Shown: piece by piece, positions 8,918 to 17,492 of the stretch
How positions within the stretch are numbered: the stretch's first letter is position 1
Layout: each line of letters starts with the position of its first letter
Origin: CAWHMN01 sp051001135
GTDB lineage: Bacteria > Acidobacteriota > Terriglobia > Terriglobales > Acidobacteriaceae
Assembly: GCA_051001135.1 (NCBI GenBank)
Contig: JBPCNO010000011.1
Span: 1-64,000 of the forward strand
DNA: 64,000 nucleotides
Direction of reading: 5' to 3'
Notes under the pieces: model-generated
Databases searched by the model: none
Told to the model about the DNA's origin: nothing
Seen by the model: the letters and a program-made list of their open reading frames with translations, nothing else
Translations under genes and position numbers: made by a program

Positions 8918-8944
8918 CGCGGTCATGGAGAGGAGAGACGAGCA

Positions 8945-10582
8945 ATGAAAATGTGGATGACCGCAGTAGCGCTTACAGTGCTCGAAGCGGCGATATCGTT
9001 GGCCCATGGGCAGCAAGGCCAGCAGCCCGCCACGAAAGCATCGGGCGTGCAAGTACGGCAGCAAAGCCCGGGGCCGCCTCAGCCATCACCAAAGATGCGA
9101 ATGCCCGGCGATATGCAACACCCTGCCGGCGGGAACCCACCTGCTGCGAACGAGTCCGACAGTATGCGCAGTTCGCAACAGGAGCAGCGGGGCAGGTTGC
9201 AAGAGAAGTCCGCGGCGGGCAGCGATGCGCAATCAGTAACGCATGCGACCATGATGTTGCAGGAGCCGGAGAACCCCGGCTATCACACGGGGGAGAACCT
9301 GCCGGCACCGGAACTGCTGAACGATGTAGCCAAACGTGAACCGTTGGGCCTGCAGCAGTTCGAAAGCTGGGCGGAGCGTGGCAATCCTACGTTGGCGCAA
9401 GCGCAAGCTGTTGTGCGCCGCTCTGAGCAGCAAGCGCGGCAAGCGGCCCTCTATCCCAATCCATCGATCGCCTACGACGGCGAACATATCCGCGGGGGCA
9501 GCTACGGCGGGGGCGAGCAGGGCGCGTACGTGCAGCAGACCGTGGTACTCGGGGGCAAGCTGGGTTTGCGCCGCAACATTTATCAGCAGCAGGCGCAGGT
9601 GAACAAGATCGGTGTGGACGAGCAGGGCTATCGCGTGCGCGACACCGTACAGCAAGCGTTCTACCGCGCGCTTACATCGCAGGCCACGGTGGTGCTACGT
9701 CAGCGATTGCTGCATGTGACGTTGGACGCGGTCGAGACGGTGCACCAACTGGCCAACGTGGGCCAGGCGGACGCGCCGGATATCCTGCAGGCGGAGGTCG
9801 AAGCGGAGCAGGCGAAGGTAGATTTCGTTCGTGCGCAGCGGCAGCTCATCCAGGACTTCAGTATGCTGGCGGCAGTAGCTAACCGGCCGGAGCTGCCGGT
9901 AAGTCCTTTGCAGGGAGATCTCGAGCAGCCGCCGCAGATGGATCCGGAGCAGCAGGTCGCCACCATCGTGGCGTCCAGTCCAACGGTCAAACGCGCGCAG
10001 CAGGAAGTGGCTGTGGCGGAGGCGCGATTGAAGGATGCGGGGCGCGAAACGATCCCCGATCTGCAGTTACGGGTCGGCGAGTGGTGGAGCGGAGAGCAGG
10101 TGAATGGAGCCAACTATGCCGCCGGGCCGATGAGCTTCGCCACGGCGGGCATCAACCTGCCTCTTTGGAACCGCAATCAAGGAAATGTCGAGGCGGCGAA
10201 GGCAGACCTGGAACGGGCCAAGCAGGATGTGGCCCGGTCTCAGCTGTATCTCAAACAGCAATCCGAACCGCTCGCGCAGCAGTATCTGGCCGCGCGCTTT
10301 GAGGCCGACCGATACCGCACGCAACTGATTCCGCGCGCCCGGAGGGCCTACGAACTGTATCTGATGAAGTACCGGCAGATGGCGATGGCTTATCCGCAGG
10401 TGCTGGTTTCGCAACGGACGCTCTTTCAATTGCAGATCGACTACCTTCAGGCGCTTTCCACGGTGTGGACCTGCGGCGTCGCGCTCCAGAACTACACGCT
10501 GAGCGGCGGGCTCGATGCGCCCATGAGCAGTGGTACTGCATCGACAACAATCAACCTGCCAAACGGCGGAGGAAGCGAATGA
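8945..10582 (+). CDS. TolC/OEP-family outer-membrane efflux protein with long N-terminal extension
   Basis: A 545-residue protein. The ATG at 8945 has a GGAGAGGAGAG ribosome site. A signal peptide (residues 1-22, ending AHG) is followed by about 100 residues rich in Gln, Pro and Met with no fold signature. The outer-membrane efflux domain then runs from about 125 to 520, starting at PLGLQQFESWAERGNPTL and QAALYPNPSIAYDGEHI. It has the two-fold repeat of the family, with a second half starting VKRAQQEVAVAEARLKDAG and a PLWNRNQGNVEAAKADLERA helix. This is the CusC/CzcC-like subgroup used as channel for metal RND pumps. No RND or membrane-fusion partner is encoded next to it here. It ends at a perfect inverted repeat and converges with the VOC gene. 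Confidence 0.85.
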   Translation: MKMWMTAVALTVLEAAISLAHGQQGQQPATKASGVQVRQQSPGPPQPSPKMRMPGDMQHPAGGNPPAANESDSMRSSQQEQRGRLQEKSAAGSDAQSVTHATMMLQEPENPGYHTGENLPAPELLNDVAKREPLGLQQFESWAERGNPTLAQAQAVVRRSEQQARQAALYPNPSIAYDGEHIRGGSYGGGEQGAYVQQTVVLGGKLGLRRNIYQQQAQVNKIGVDEQGYRVRDTVQQAFYRALTSQATVVLRQRLLHVTLDAVETVHQLANVGQADAPDILQAEVEAEQAKVDFVRAQRQLIQDFSMLAAVANRPELPVSPLQGDLEQPPQMDPEQQVATIVASSPTVKRAQQEVAVAEARLKDAGRETIPDLQLRVGEWWSGEQVNGANYAAGPMSFATAGINLPLWNRNQGNVEAAKADLERAKQDVARSQLYLKQQSEPLAQQYLAARFEADRYRTQLIPRARRAYELYLMKYRQMAMAYPQVLVSQRTLFQLQIDYLQALSTVWTCGVALQNYTLSGGLDAPMSSGTASTTINLPNGGGSE

Positions 10583-10595
10583 TGCGGCGCATCAT
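10579..10595. terminator. Possible terminator hairpin between convergent genes
   Basis: The perfect inverted repeat ATGATGC-GGC-GCATCAT overlaps the stop codon of the TolC-like gene and faces the VOC gene from the other side. There is no T-run, so intrinsic termination is uncertain. Confidence 0.3.
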
Positions 10596-10610
10596 GTGAT
10601 CCGGCGACCG

Positions 10611-10985
10611 CTAACTCCCGATGAGTTCCCGGAAGTGGAGCCGGTTGCCGAAGGGATCGATCAGCGTCATTTGCAATGCGTTCTGCGGCGCTGGTTCGAC
10701 CGTGGGGTTCAGGAAGCCATAGTTCTTTGCCGCCAATTCTGCCTGAAACTCGCGCACGCCGGTGGTCTGGATGTGGAATGCAGTGCCGGGCGAGCAGTCG
10801 CCGTGGTGCTCGCTCAGCCGCAGAATGAGACCGCGTCCGGAGACCTGCATGAACAGCGGCATGCCATCGGAAAAGCGATGTTCCCAGTCCACGATAAGCC
10901 CCAGGTAGTCGAGGTAGAACTCGCGCGCCCGTTCAATGGAGAAGATGCGCAGGACGGGAATGACGCGCGTGAAGGCGATGCTCAT
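10611..10985 (-). CDS. VOC-superfamily (glyoxalase/bleomycin-resistance-like) protein
   Basis: A 124-residue single-domain protein of the vicinal-oxygen-chelate fold. The paired beta-alpha-beta modules are visible: VIPVLRIFSIERAREFYLDYLG at the start and TLIDPFGNRLHFRE at the end, the common 'DPFGN.L.F' ending of the family. Glu118 in that strand is a usual metal ligand position. Its ATG overlaps the pdxT stop by four bases (ATGA, 10982-10985), so the two are translationally coupled. Members include glyoxalases, dioxygenases and antibiotic-binding proteins, and the substrate cannot be inferred. Confidence 0.8.
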   Translation of the reverse strand: MSIAFTRVIPVLRIFSIERAREFYLDYLGLIVDWEHRFSDGMPLFMQVSGRGLILRLSEHHGDCSPGTAFHIQTTGVREFQAELAAKNYGFLNPTVEPAPQNALQMTLIDPFGNRLHFRELIGS

Positions 10986-11602
10986 GTCTTCGAGTCTACG
11001 GCGGCCTGCTGCTGACGCACCATCTCGACAAAATACTGATGCACGCGGCGGTCAGATGAGAGTTCGGGATGGAACGTAGCGGCGAGCAGGTCGCCCTGAC
11101 GCACCAGAACAGGGAAGCCGTCGCGCTCGGCGAGCACCTGAACGCCCGCGCCGGTCTTCACGATACGCGGAGCGCGAATGTAGACCATCTCCAGCGGCGC
11201 GTCGCCGAGCGCGGTGCCGGCCACTTCGATAGAACTGTCCACCTGACGTCCGTAGGCGTTCCGTTCCACCGTGGCATCGAGCGCGCCGAGGCTCGCCTGA
11301 GCAGGGTGCAGCACCTCCTTCGCCAGCAGGATGCATCCGGCGCAGGTGCCAAAGGAGGGCTTCTGAGCAATGAAATCTTTCAGTGTGGTGAGGAAGCCAT
11401 CACGCTCCAGGAATTTGAGGAAGGTGGAGGACTCTCCGCCGGGAATGATCAGGCCGTCGAGCTCCGAGAGTTCCTCTGGCTTCCGTACCAGCACCGGTTC
11501 CGCGCCACACTCGCGCAGAGCGGCAGCGTGTGCAGCGTAGTCACCCTGCAAGGCAAGCACGCCGATGAGCGGCTTTTCCGAACTGTGCGACAGGTTAGTC
11601 AT
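10982..11602 (-). CDS. pdxT: Pyridoxal 5'-phosphate synthase glutaminase subunit PdxT
   Basis: PdxT hydrolyses glutamine and channels ammonia to PdxS for vitamin B6 (PLP) synthesis. The 206-residue length fits the family. Landmarks are IGVLALQGDYAAH at the N-terminus, the oxyanion segment PGGESST (residues 54-60), the nucleophile elbow GTCAG with Cys87, and the His/Glu partners in ATFHPELSSD. It overlaps the downstream VOC gene by four bases. The synthase subunit pdxS is not adjacent: it lies at 15993-16931 on the same strand, with two unrelated genes between. Confidence 0.95.
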   Translation of the reverse strand: MTNLSHSSEKPLIGVLALQGDYAAHAAALRECGAEPVLVRKPEELSELDGLIIPGGESSTFLKFLERDGFLTTLKDFIAQKPSFGTCAGCILLAKEVLHPAQASLGALDATVERNAYGRQVDSSIEVAGTALGDAPLEMVYIRAPRIVKTGAGVQVLAERDGFPVLVRQGDLLAATFHPELSSDRRVHQYFVEMVRQQQAAVDSKT

Positions 11603-11804
11603 GCTTTCACTCTGAATCTTACGGGCCGAACGAGGATGCTGGCGAATAGCTTCAGGATGGGGTGAACGCCGAGAGGGTCGATGTCATGAAACGATCGCCT
11701 GAAAAGAGGGTGGCGATCCGGAAGGCGCGCTGCTTGACGACGGCAGAAGCAGTGGCGTAACGTTCCCCTCGCAACATGATCGAACGATTGTCTAGAGGTG
11801 AGCA

Positions 11805-13616
11805 GTGAAATCTATCACAAATCGATCAGTCGGCGCGAAGCTAGTATGCTCTCCCATGATGTTGGGCATGCTGCTTTCGACAGCTAGCGTAATGAGTACG
11901 GCAGCTTTCGCCCAGACTGGGCAAAACGCGCCGGACTTCGGTCCTAATGTCATCATATTCGACTCCACTATGCCGGCTGCGCAAATCCAGTCGACTCTCG
12001 AGTCCATCTCCAAGGAAGACCAGTTCAGCACCAACCGGCATGCTGTGTTTTTCAAGCCGGGTGCGTACAGCGTCGAAGCGCCGGTGGGGTACTACGAGTC
12101 GATTGCAGGATTAGGCGCGTCGCCCAATGACGTGACGATCAACGGTTTCCTCACTCCAAACTTTGGCGTTCCCGTCTATGGCACCCCCACTTGGCCGCAA
12201 GCTAATCTCACGGATACGTTCTGGCGTTCCATGGAGAACATGACCTTCAACCCGGCTACGAATACTCTGCAGAATGCTCCACCGCACACGCTGCAATGGG
12301 GCGTCTCCCAGGCTGCCCCGCTGCGGCGTCTACAGATCAATGGCGGGTTGGAGTTGACGAATTCGTACTGCGGAAATGCTAGCGGCGGGTTCATCAGCGA
12401 TACGGTGGTGACCGGAAATGTCAATCCCTGTTCCCAGCAGCAGTGGTATACACGCAACAGCTCCCTTGGCAGTTGGGCGGGGGGCGTCTGGAATATGGTC
12501 TTCTCCGGGGTGCAGGGGGCACCGGCGCAATCCTATCCCGCTCCTCCAGAAACAGTGGTTCCGACGACTCCGGTAAGCCGTGAAAAGCCCTTTCTGTATG
12601 TGGACGCGAACGGTAATTACAACGTTTTCGCGCCGGGTGTAAGGAGAGATTCCATCGGTACGAGCTGGTCCACCGGTACTGAGGCCGGACGCTCGCTGCC
12701 AATTCACGATTTCTTTATCGCGCAGCCTACGAACACGGCACAACAGATCAACGCGGCACTGGCCTCCGGCAGAAATCTCATCCTAACTCCTGGCGTCTAT
12801 CAGCTCGACCGTTCCATTGAGGTCAAGAAACCCAATACCGTGGTGCTTGGCCTTGGCTATGCCACGCTGGTTCCGCAAACAGGGGCGGCAGCCCTGACCG
12901 TCGCGGACGTAGATGGCGTGCAGGTGGCCGGGTTGATCATCGATGCGGGCCCGGTCAAGTCGCCTGTGCTCTTCCAGATTGGTAAGCCACATGGAGCAAA
13001 GCCCAGCGATCAAAACAATCCCATAGCGCTCAATGACGTGGTTTTCCGCGTCGGCGGAGCTTCCGCGGGGAGCGCAGTCACCAGCCTCGAGGTCGATCAT
13101 GACAACGTCATTCTTGACAACATCTGGGCGTGGCGCGCAGATCACGGAAATGGCGTGGGCTGGACGCAGAACACGGCCGATCATGGCCTGGTTATCAATG
13201 GCGACCGAGTGACGGCGCTCGGCCTGGCCGTTGAGCACTACCAGAAGGAGCAGGTGCTGTGGAACGGGAATGGTGGAGAAACAATCTTTTATCAGAGCGA
13301 ACTGCCGTACGACCCGCCTAGCCAAAGCGCATGGATGGATGGTACTGCCAATGGCTATCCATCCTATGTGGTAGCCAATTCAGTCACCTCGCACCTGGCC
13401 TACGGTTTGGGTATCTACTCCTTCTTCAACCTGGGTATCAACATCCTCGAAGACAACGCGATGACCGTTCCCGATGTGAGCGGAATCGCGGTACACGATG
13501 CAGGCACCGTCTGGCTCAATGGTAGAGGACAGATCACGCATGTCATCAACGGGGAAGGTGCGGCGGTCAACAGTACCTACGCAGACAAACTGAGCCCGGT
13601 CATAGCGTATCCGTAA
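11805..13616 (+). CDS. Secreted right-handed beta-helix (pectate-lyase-like fold) protein
   Basis: A 603-residue exported protein. The start is a GTG at 11805 preceded by AGAGGTGAG. The signal peptide extends to about residue 36 (STAAFAQ). The mature protein opens with NVIIFDSTMPAAQIQSTLESI and YSVEAPVGYYESIAGLG, then a second module with IHDFFIAQPTNTAQQINAAL and NLILTPGVYQLDRSIEV. These are typical of two beta-helix modules found in GH55-like and polysaccharide-lyase-like proteins. The later repeats (VDGVQVAGLIIDAG, DNVILDNIWAWRADHG) are beta-helix rungs. No catalytic residue set is assigned. Similar actinobacterial proteins are loosely named 'adenylyl cyclase' in databases, for which I see no basis here. 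It stands alone between divergent and convergent neighbours. Confidence 0.7.
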   Translation: MKSITNRSVGAKLVCSPMMLGMLLSTASVMSTAAFAQTGQNAPDFGPNVIIFDSTMPAAQIQSTLESISKEDQFSTNRHAVFFKPGAYSVEAPVGYYESIAGLGASPNDVTINGFLTPNFGVPVYGTPTWPQANLTDTFWRSMENMTFNPATNTLQNAPPHTLQWGVSQAAPLRRLQINGGLELTNSYCGNASGGFISDTVVTGNVNPCSQQQWYTRNSSLGSWAGGVWNMVFSGVQGAPAQSYPAPPETVVPTTPVSREKPFLYVDANGNYNVFAPGVRRDSIGTSWSTGTEAGRSLPIHDFFIAQPTNTAQQINAALASGRNLILTPGVYQLDRSIEVKKPNTVVLGLGYATLVPQTGAAALTVADVDGVQVAGLIIDAGPVKSPVLFQIGKPHGAKPSDQNNPIALNDVVFRVGGASAGSAVTSLEVDHDNVILDNIWAWRADHGNGVGWTQNTADHGLVINGDRVTALGLAVEHYQKEQVLWNGNGGETIFYQSELPYDPPSQSAWMDGTANGYPSYVVANSVTSHLAYGLGIYSFFNLGINILEDNAMTVPDVSGIAVHDAGTVWLNGRGQITHVINGEGAAVNSTYADKLSPVIAYP

Positions 13617-13630
13617 TGGCTGACGTTTCT

Positions 13631-13672
13631 CAGGGCGGCAGAGGTCATAGCTTCCGCCGCCCTGGGTATTTT
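13631..13672 (+). terminator. Rho-independent-type terminator after beta-helix gene
   Basis: A perfect 9-bp stem CAGGGCGGC (13631-13639) / GCCGCCCTG (13656-13664) with a 16-base loop is followed by GGTATTTTG. It lies 15 bases past the stop at 13616, between convergent genes. Confidence 0.7.
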
Positions 13673-13741
13673 GCTGCCGTCTGCATAGAGTGCGGGTAGC
13701 GCAAGCCAATCGAATTCGCGTACCCACCCATGCGGCGGCAG

Positions 13742-15712
13742 CTACTCGGCCCCGTTCTTCGCACCCTTTACTGCGGTGTCTTCACCTCTCAGATATCGAT
13801 CAAACCACGCCAGGGAGCGGGTCAGCTCGTCCACCTGGTGCTCGCGCTTGATGAAGCCATGGCCCTCTTCCGGGTAGTAGACGGCGTCCACGGTGCGGCC
13901 TTCAGCTTTGAGGATGCTGACGACCTGCTCCGCCTCTTCCTTGGGCACGCGGATATCCTTCTCGCCCTGCAGCACGAGCAGCGGCGCCGTCTCGTTCCGG
14001 ATGTACTTGATCGGCGAAGCTGCTTCGTAAAACGTCTTGTCCTTCACTGGATCGCCGAGCAGCGTCTTCTCGTACTCCTGGAGATAAGGATCCGAGTGCT
14101 GCAACATGGTGAACCAGTCGATGATGCCGTACTCGTCCACGGCCGCCGCCCATATCTTCGGCTCGCGGCCAATCGCCATAAGCGCCATGAAGCCGCCGTA
14201 GGAGCCGCCCCAGATACCGATCTTCCTGGCGTCGACATAGCCGGTTGCCCTGAGGAAGTCTACGCCGGCGACCTCATCCTTGAGATCCGCGCCGCCTAAG
14301 TCCTGGTAATTGGCCTTCTGGAATTCCATGCCATAGCCGGTGGAGCCGCGCACGTTGGGAGCAATGACGACATATCCACGAGATACAAGCAGAAGGGCGC
14401 GCGCATTGAAGCTGTCCAATGTCTGCCCTGTGGGTCCACCATGCGGCATGACAACTGCCGGTGCGGTGCCGTCGCGCTTCAGATTGAAGGGAATCCAGAC
14501 GAAGGCCGAAATCATCCGGCCATCGAAGCTCTTATAAGTGACAAGTTGCGAAGAAGGCACAGCGGCGGCGGCCAAACCGGGAGTCTCATTGTGCGTAACT
14601 TGCTGGATATTCCCGCTTGCAGCGAGCAGATATAAATTAGGTGCGTGGGTGGAGTCCTGGTGCGAAAAGAGGAAGCTGCCATCGGCACGGAAGGAGGTCG
14701 GGCTGGCGCCATCGACGTTCAGTCCTGGCGGCACGCCGCGGTCGCTCTCCTTCAGAGTTGCAGTATTGACGAACTGAATCGTCGCACGGCCATCTGCGTT
14801 GAGAATGTAGGTGAATGTGTCGCCTGAACGGGAGAACTCGCCGGACGCGGCTTCCCACTGCGTATCGGTAACCCACCGCCTCTGTTTGGTCGCGACGTCA
14901 AGCAAAGCGATATTGCCGAAGCCGCCCTTGGCATTGGAGGTGATGAGGAGAGTCTTGCCATCGGGCGAGATATCGCTTGCAGCGACTAACTCGTGCGCTG
15001 TATGTGAGGTCAGCTTCTCCGCTGCGCCGCTCTTGGCATCAATGCGGTAAATATCGGAATCTTCCAAGCCGATGGAACGATTCGCATAGATCCATTTTCC
15101 GTCCGGGCTCCATGCGGCTGCACTCCAACTGGCCTTGGGCTCGGCTTCATGCGTCAGCAGACGGGATGCGCCCGTAGCCCATTCCATAACGGCCAGATTC
15201 GTCGAAGGCGCTGTCTTCTCTTTGCTGCTAAAGCTGAGCCATTTGCCGTCCGGCGACAGCAGGGGATTGGTCTCGGTCGTTTTGTCCGTGTGGGTGAGGT
15301 TCTTTGGCGATCCACCGCCAACGGGAACTGCGTAGATATCGTAGAGTTCGTCGCCGCCATGGTCCTGCGTGTAGATGAGTTCGGCGCCGTCCCTGGTGAA
15401 GATGGGTTCGGCCTGCCGATCGTCCGACTTCAGCAGTTGCCTGGCGGCGCTGCCGTCGGCATTCATGGCCCAAAGATTGAAGCGGCCCGACGCGTTGCTG
15501 ATGTAGCCGATCTGCTTGCCGTCCGGCGACCAGGTTGCTCCGCTAAGACGGACGGTCTCGAGGACGTCCGCAACCTTGAGCGGACCGGTTGCGGCGTGTG
15601 TGGCGGAGGTGATGCCCTTTGGGTCAGTCGCGACCCGGTCTGCCGGACCAGAGCCGAATGCAGAAGCGGACAGAAGCAGCAAGGAGCCGAGGCACGCGCC
15701 CAGACGTAGCAT
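13742..15712 (-). CDS. S9-family prolyl oligopeptidase-like serine peptidase, exported
   Basis: A 656-residue enzyme. A signal peptide (1-20, ending SAFG) is followed by a beta-propeller built from TolB/DPP-type blades with repeated 'WSPDGK', 'LSPDGKWL' and 'ISPDGKTL' motifs (about 45-370). The alpha/beta-hydrolase peptidase domain spans about 400-640. The catalytic triad is readable: Ser504 in GGSYGG, Asp586 in LQGEKDIRVP and His618 in EEGHGF. This matches dipeptidyl/acylaminoacyl peptidases that trim short peptides in the periplasm. It sits downstream of pdxS on the same strand but is separated from it by 280 bp of repeat-bearing sequence, so it is probably a separate transcript. Confidence 0.9.
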   Translation of the reverse strand: MLRLGACLGSLLLLSASAFGSGPADRVATDPKGITSATHAATGPLKVADVLETVRLSGATWSPDGKQIGYISNASGRFNLWAMNADGSAARQLLKSDDRQAEPIFTRDGAELIYTQDHGGDELYDIYAVPVGGGSPKNLTHTDKTTETNPLLSPDGKWLSFSSKEKTAPSTNLAVMEWATGASRLLTHEAEPKASWSAAAWSPDGKWIYANRSIGLEDSDIYRIDAKSGAAEKLTSHTAHELVAASDISPDGKTLLITSNAKGGFGNIALLDVATKQRRWVTDTQWEAASGEFSRSGDTFTYILNADGRATIQFVNTATLKESDRGVPPGLNVDGASPTSFRADGSFLFSHQDSTHAPNLYLLAASGNIQQVTHNETPGLAAAAVPSSQLVTYKSFDGRMISAFVWIPFNLKRDGTAPAVVMPHGGPTGQTLDSFNARALLLVSRGYVVIAPNVRGSTGYGMEFQKANYQDLGGADLKDEVAGVDFLRATGYVDARKIGIWGGSYGGFMALMAIGREPKIWAAAVDEYGIIDWFTMLQHSDPYLQEYEKTLLGDPVKDKTFYEAASPIKYIRNETAPLLVLQGEKDIRVPKEEAEQVVSILKAEGRTVDAVYYPEEGHGFIKREHQVDELTRSLAWFDRYLRGEDTAVKGAKNGAE

Positions 15713-15813
15713 GAGGATCTCCCCGAAAGCTAGATAGCGGATCGCCCGTAGGCTAGCACACGGTATGGGGCATCGGCGCGAGAGTGGTCCAGCGCTTCCG
15801 ATCAGTGAGACAT

Positions 15814-15926
15814 CCCCACCCTACGCGAGAGGCTGCGTAGGATGGGGCAGGCGGTTTTTGCTTAGCTTAAAAGGTCAAGTGCTGCGGTCTCCCACCGTTC
15901 GCTACGCTCAGGATGGGGCACCCGGC
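15814..15926. repeat. Two dispersed palindromic elements between pdxS and the S9 peptidase
   Basis: The first (15814-15847) is a 13-bp imperfect stem, CCCCACCCTACGC / GCGTAGGATGGGG. The second (15891-15926) reads CCCACCGTTCGC...GGATGGGGCACCCGG. Both match the element inside uvrC (197-230). They look like REP-type dispersed repeats. No transposase or tyrosine-type REP nuclease is present in the window. Confidence 0.7.
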
Positions 15927-15992
15927 ATCGTGATAGTTCGCATTGAAGGAGCGTCCGCCCGTACGGCTAGTACCCGCCCGTGCGGCCAGCAC

Positions 15993-16931
15993 CTACCAGC
16001 CGCGGGTTTGGAGGAGAGCGTTCTGGTCAAGAGCGGCGATGGCCAGGCCCTTCATCGCGCCGGTGCACTCTTCGCTGGTCTCGGCCAAGACTCTTGGGTC
16101 ATCGAAATGCGTGGTGGCGCGGACGATGGCGCGTGCGCGGATCTCAGCCTCGGCCGGCTCGGCGAAGGTGTAGGAGCCCTGCATGAAGGTGCCGGAGCCG
16201 ACGAAGACTGCCTCCGCGCCAAGCTGGCGGACCAACGCCGCGTCGGCCGGTGTGGCGATGCCGCCGGCGGAGAAGTTGGGCACGGGCAGCTTGCCGGACT
16301 TCGCGACCATGCGGATCAGTTCATAGGGCGCCTGGAAGTTTTTGGCGGCGGCGTAGAGCTCTTCCTCGCCCAGTACGGTGAGCGAGCGCATGTCCTTCAC
16401 GATCTGCCGCATGTGCTTGACCGCGTGCACCACGTCGCCGGTGCCGGCCTCGCCTTTGGTGCGGATCATGGCCGCGCCCTCGGCGATGCGGCGGAGCGCC
16501 TCACCCAGATCGCGCGCGCCGCAGACGAAGGGCGTCTTGAAGGCGTGCTTGTCTACGTGGTGGAGTTCGTCGGCCGGGGTAAGCACTTCAGATTCGTCGA
16601 TAAAGTCGACGCCAAGCTGCTGCAACACCTGCGCCTCGGCAAAGTGGCCGATGCGGCACTTGGCCATGACCGGAATGGACACGGTGGCCATGATCTCCTT
16701 GATCTTGAGTGGTGAGGCCATGCGGGCCACGCCACCCTCGGCGCGGATCTGCGCGGGCACGCGCTCGAGGGCCATAACGGCAACGGCTCCGGCGCGTTCG
16801 GCGATCTCGGCCTGCCTGGCATCGGTGACGTCCATGATGACGCCGCCCTTGAGCATCTCTGCCAGTCCCACCTTCAGCCGCAACGCCTCCGCACCCTGAT
16901 GCATGTTGCCGTTCACGTTTGTCTCCGCCAT
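15993..16931 (-). CDS. pdxS: Pyridoxal 5'-phosphate synthase subunit PdxS
   Basis: PdxS condenses ribose 5-phosphate, glyceraldehyde 3-phosphate and PdxT-supplied ammonia into PLP. The 312-residue protein is highly conserved: GVIMDVTDARQAEIAE, VMAKCRIGHF with the catalytic Lys91 (Lys81 of Bacillus), IDESEVLTPADE, and RTKGEAGTG with the second Lys159 (Lys149 of Bacillus). I start at the ATG at 16931, which has GGTGGAGGG just upstream, and not at the ATG 12 codons earlier. It follows the thioesterase gene by 69 bp on the same strand. Its partner pdxT is 4.4 kb away on the same strand. Confidence 0.96.
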   Translation of the reverse strand: MAETNVNGNMHQGAEALRLKVGLAEMLKGGVIMDVTDARQAEIAERAGAVAVMALERVPAQIRAEGGVARMASPLKIKEIMATVSIPVMAKCRIGHFAEAQVLQQLGVDFIDESEVLTPADELHHVDKHAFKTPFVCGARDLGEALRRIAEGAAMIRTKGEAGTGDVVHAVKHMRQIVKDMRSLTVLGEEELYAAAKNFQAPYELIRMVAKSGKLPVPNFSAGGIATPADAALVRQLGAEAVFVGSGTFMQGSYTFAEPAEAEIRARAIVRATTHFDDPRVLAETSEECTGAMKGLAIAALDQNALLQTRGW

Positions 16932-17000
16932 AATCCCTCCACCGCAAGCAAATCTCTCGCTTGCCAACTCCTCAGTTTACCAGTTTGCGAAGGACCCTCT

Positions 17001-17492
17001 TCAGGTGGCGGCGGTATCGGTACTGACATCGACGCCCAGCATCTTTTCTCGCTTGACCTCGACAAAGAGGCCGCGGCCGGTGGCGAGCAGATGGCCGGCC
17101 TGATCTCGGAGTTCCGCGCTGCAGCGATGCTTGCGGCCTTCTTCGCTGGCGGAATGGCCTTCGAGTAGTAACTCTACGCCGAGCGAAACGGGCCGGAGAA
17201 AATCGATCTCCATTTGACGCGTCATGGCGTACACGCCGCGATAGCGGTTGGCCTTGCTCATGGCTTCGTCGAGCAGGGTAGCGATGATGCCTCCGTGCGC
17301 GTAACCGGGCGGTCCTTCAAATCGCTTCTCCAGCGTGAAGCGGCAGAGAACGAGGCCGTCTTCGTCGACGTAGAACTTCAGCGCCAATCCGGTCTCGTTG
17401 GCATCGCCGCAACCAAAGCAGCCGTTTTGCGTGCCGTGCGCGAGCGGAGTGAGGTGTCCGGTTTGGAGTTTCACGCCGGCACGTCTTCCCAA
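17001..17492 (-). CDS. PaaI-like hotdog-fold thioesterase
   Basis: A 163-residue protein expected to hydrolyse acyl-CoA thioesters. The hotdog signature is AHGGIIATLLDEAM (HGG...D/E), preceded by a CFGCG motif found in many PaaI/4HBT-type members and followed by MEIDFLRPVSLG. It overlaps the end of the upstream methyltransferase gene by 22 bases in another frame, which suggests coupling. The physiological acyl group is unknown. An internal start a few codons later is possible. Confidence 0.82.
   Translation of the reverse strand: MGRRAGVKLQTGHLTPLAHGTQNGCFGCGDANETGLALKFYVDEDGLVLCRFTLEKRFEGPPGYAHGGIIATLLDEAMSKANRYRGVYAMTRQMEIDFLRPVSLGVELLLEGHSASEEGRKHRCSAELRDQAGHLLATGRGLFVEVKREKMLGVDVSTDTAAT

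Noticed and set aside
11692..11766. 24-codon open frame starting MKRSPEKRVAIRK
   Set aside because: No ribosome site, no conserved sequence and no partner; length is within chance expectation.
15765..16715. 316-codon forward frame opposite pdxS
   Set aside because: It is antisense to highly conserved pdxS; composition is Gly/Asp/Val-rich shadow sequence.
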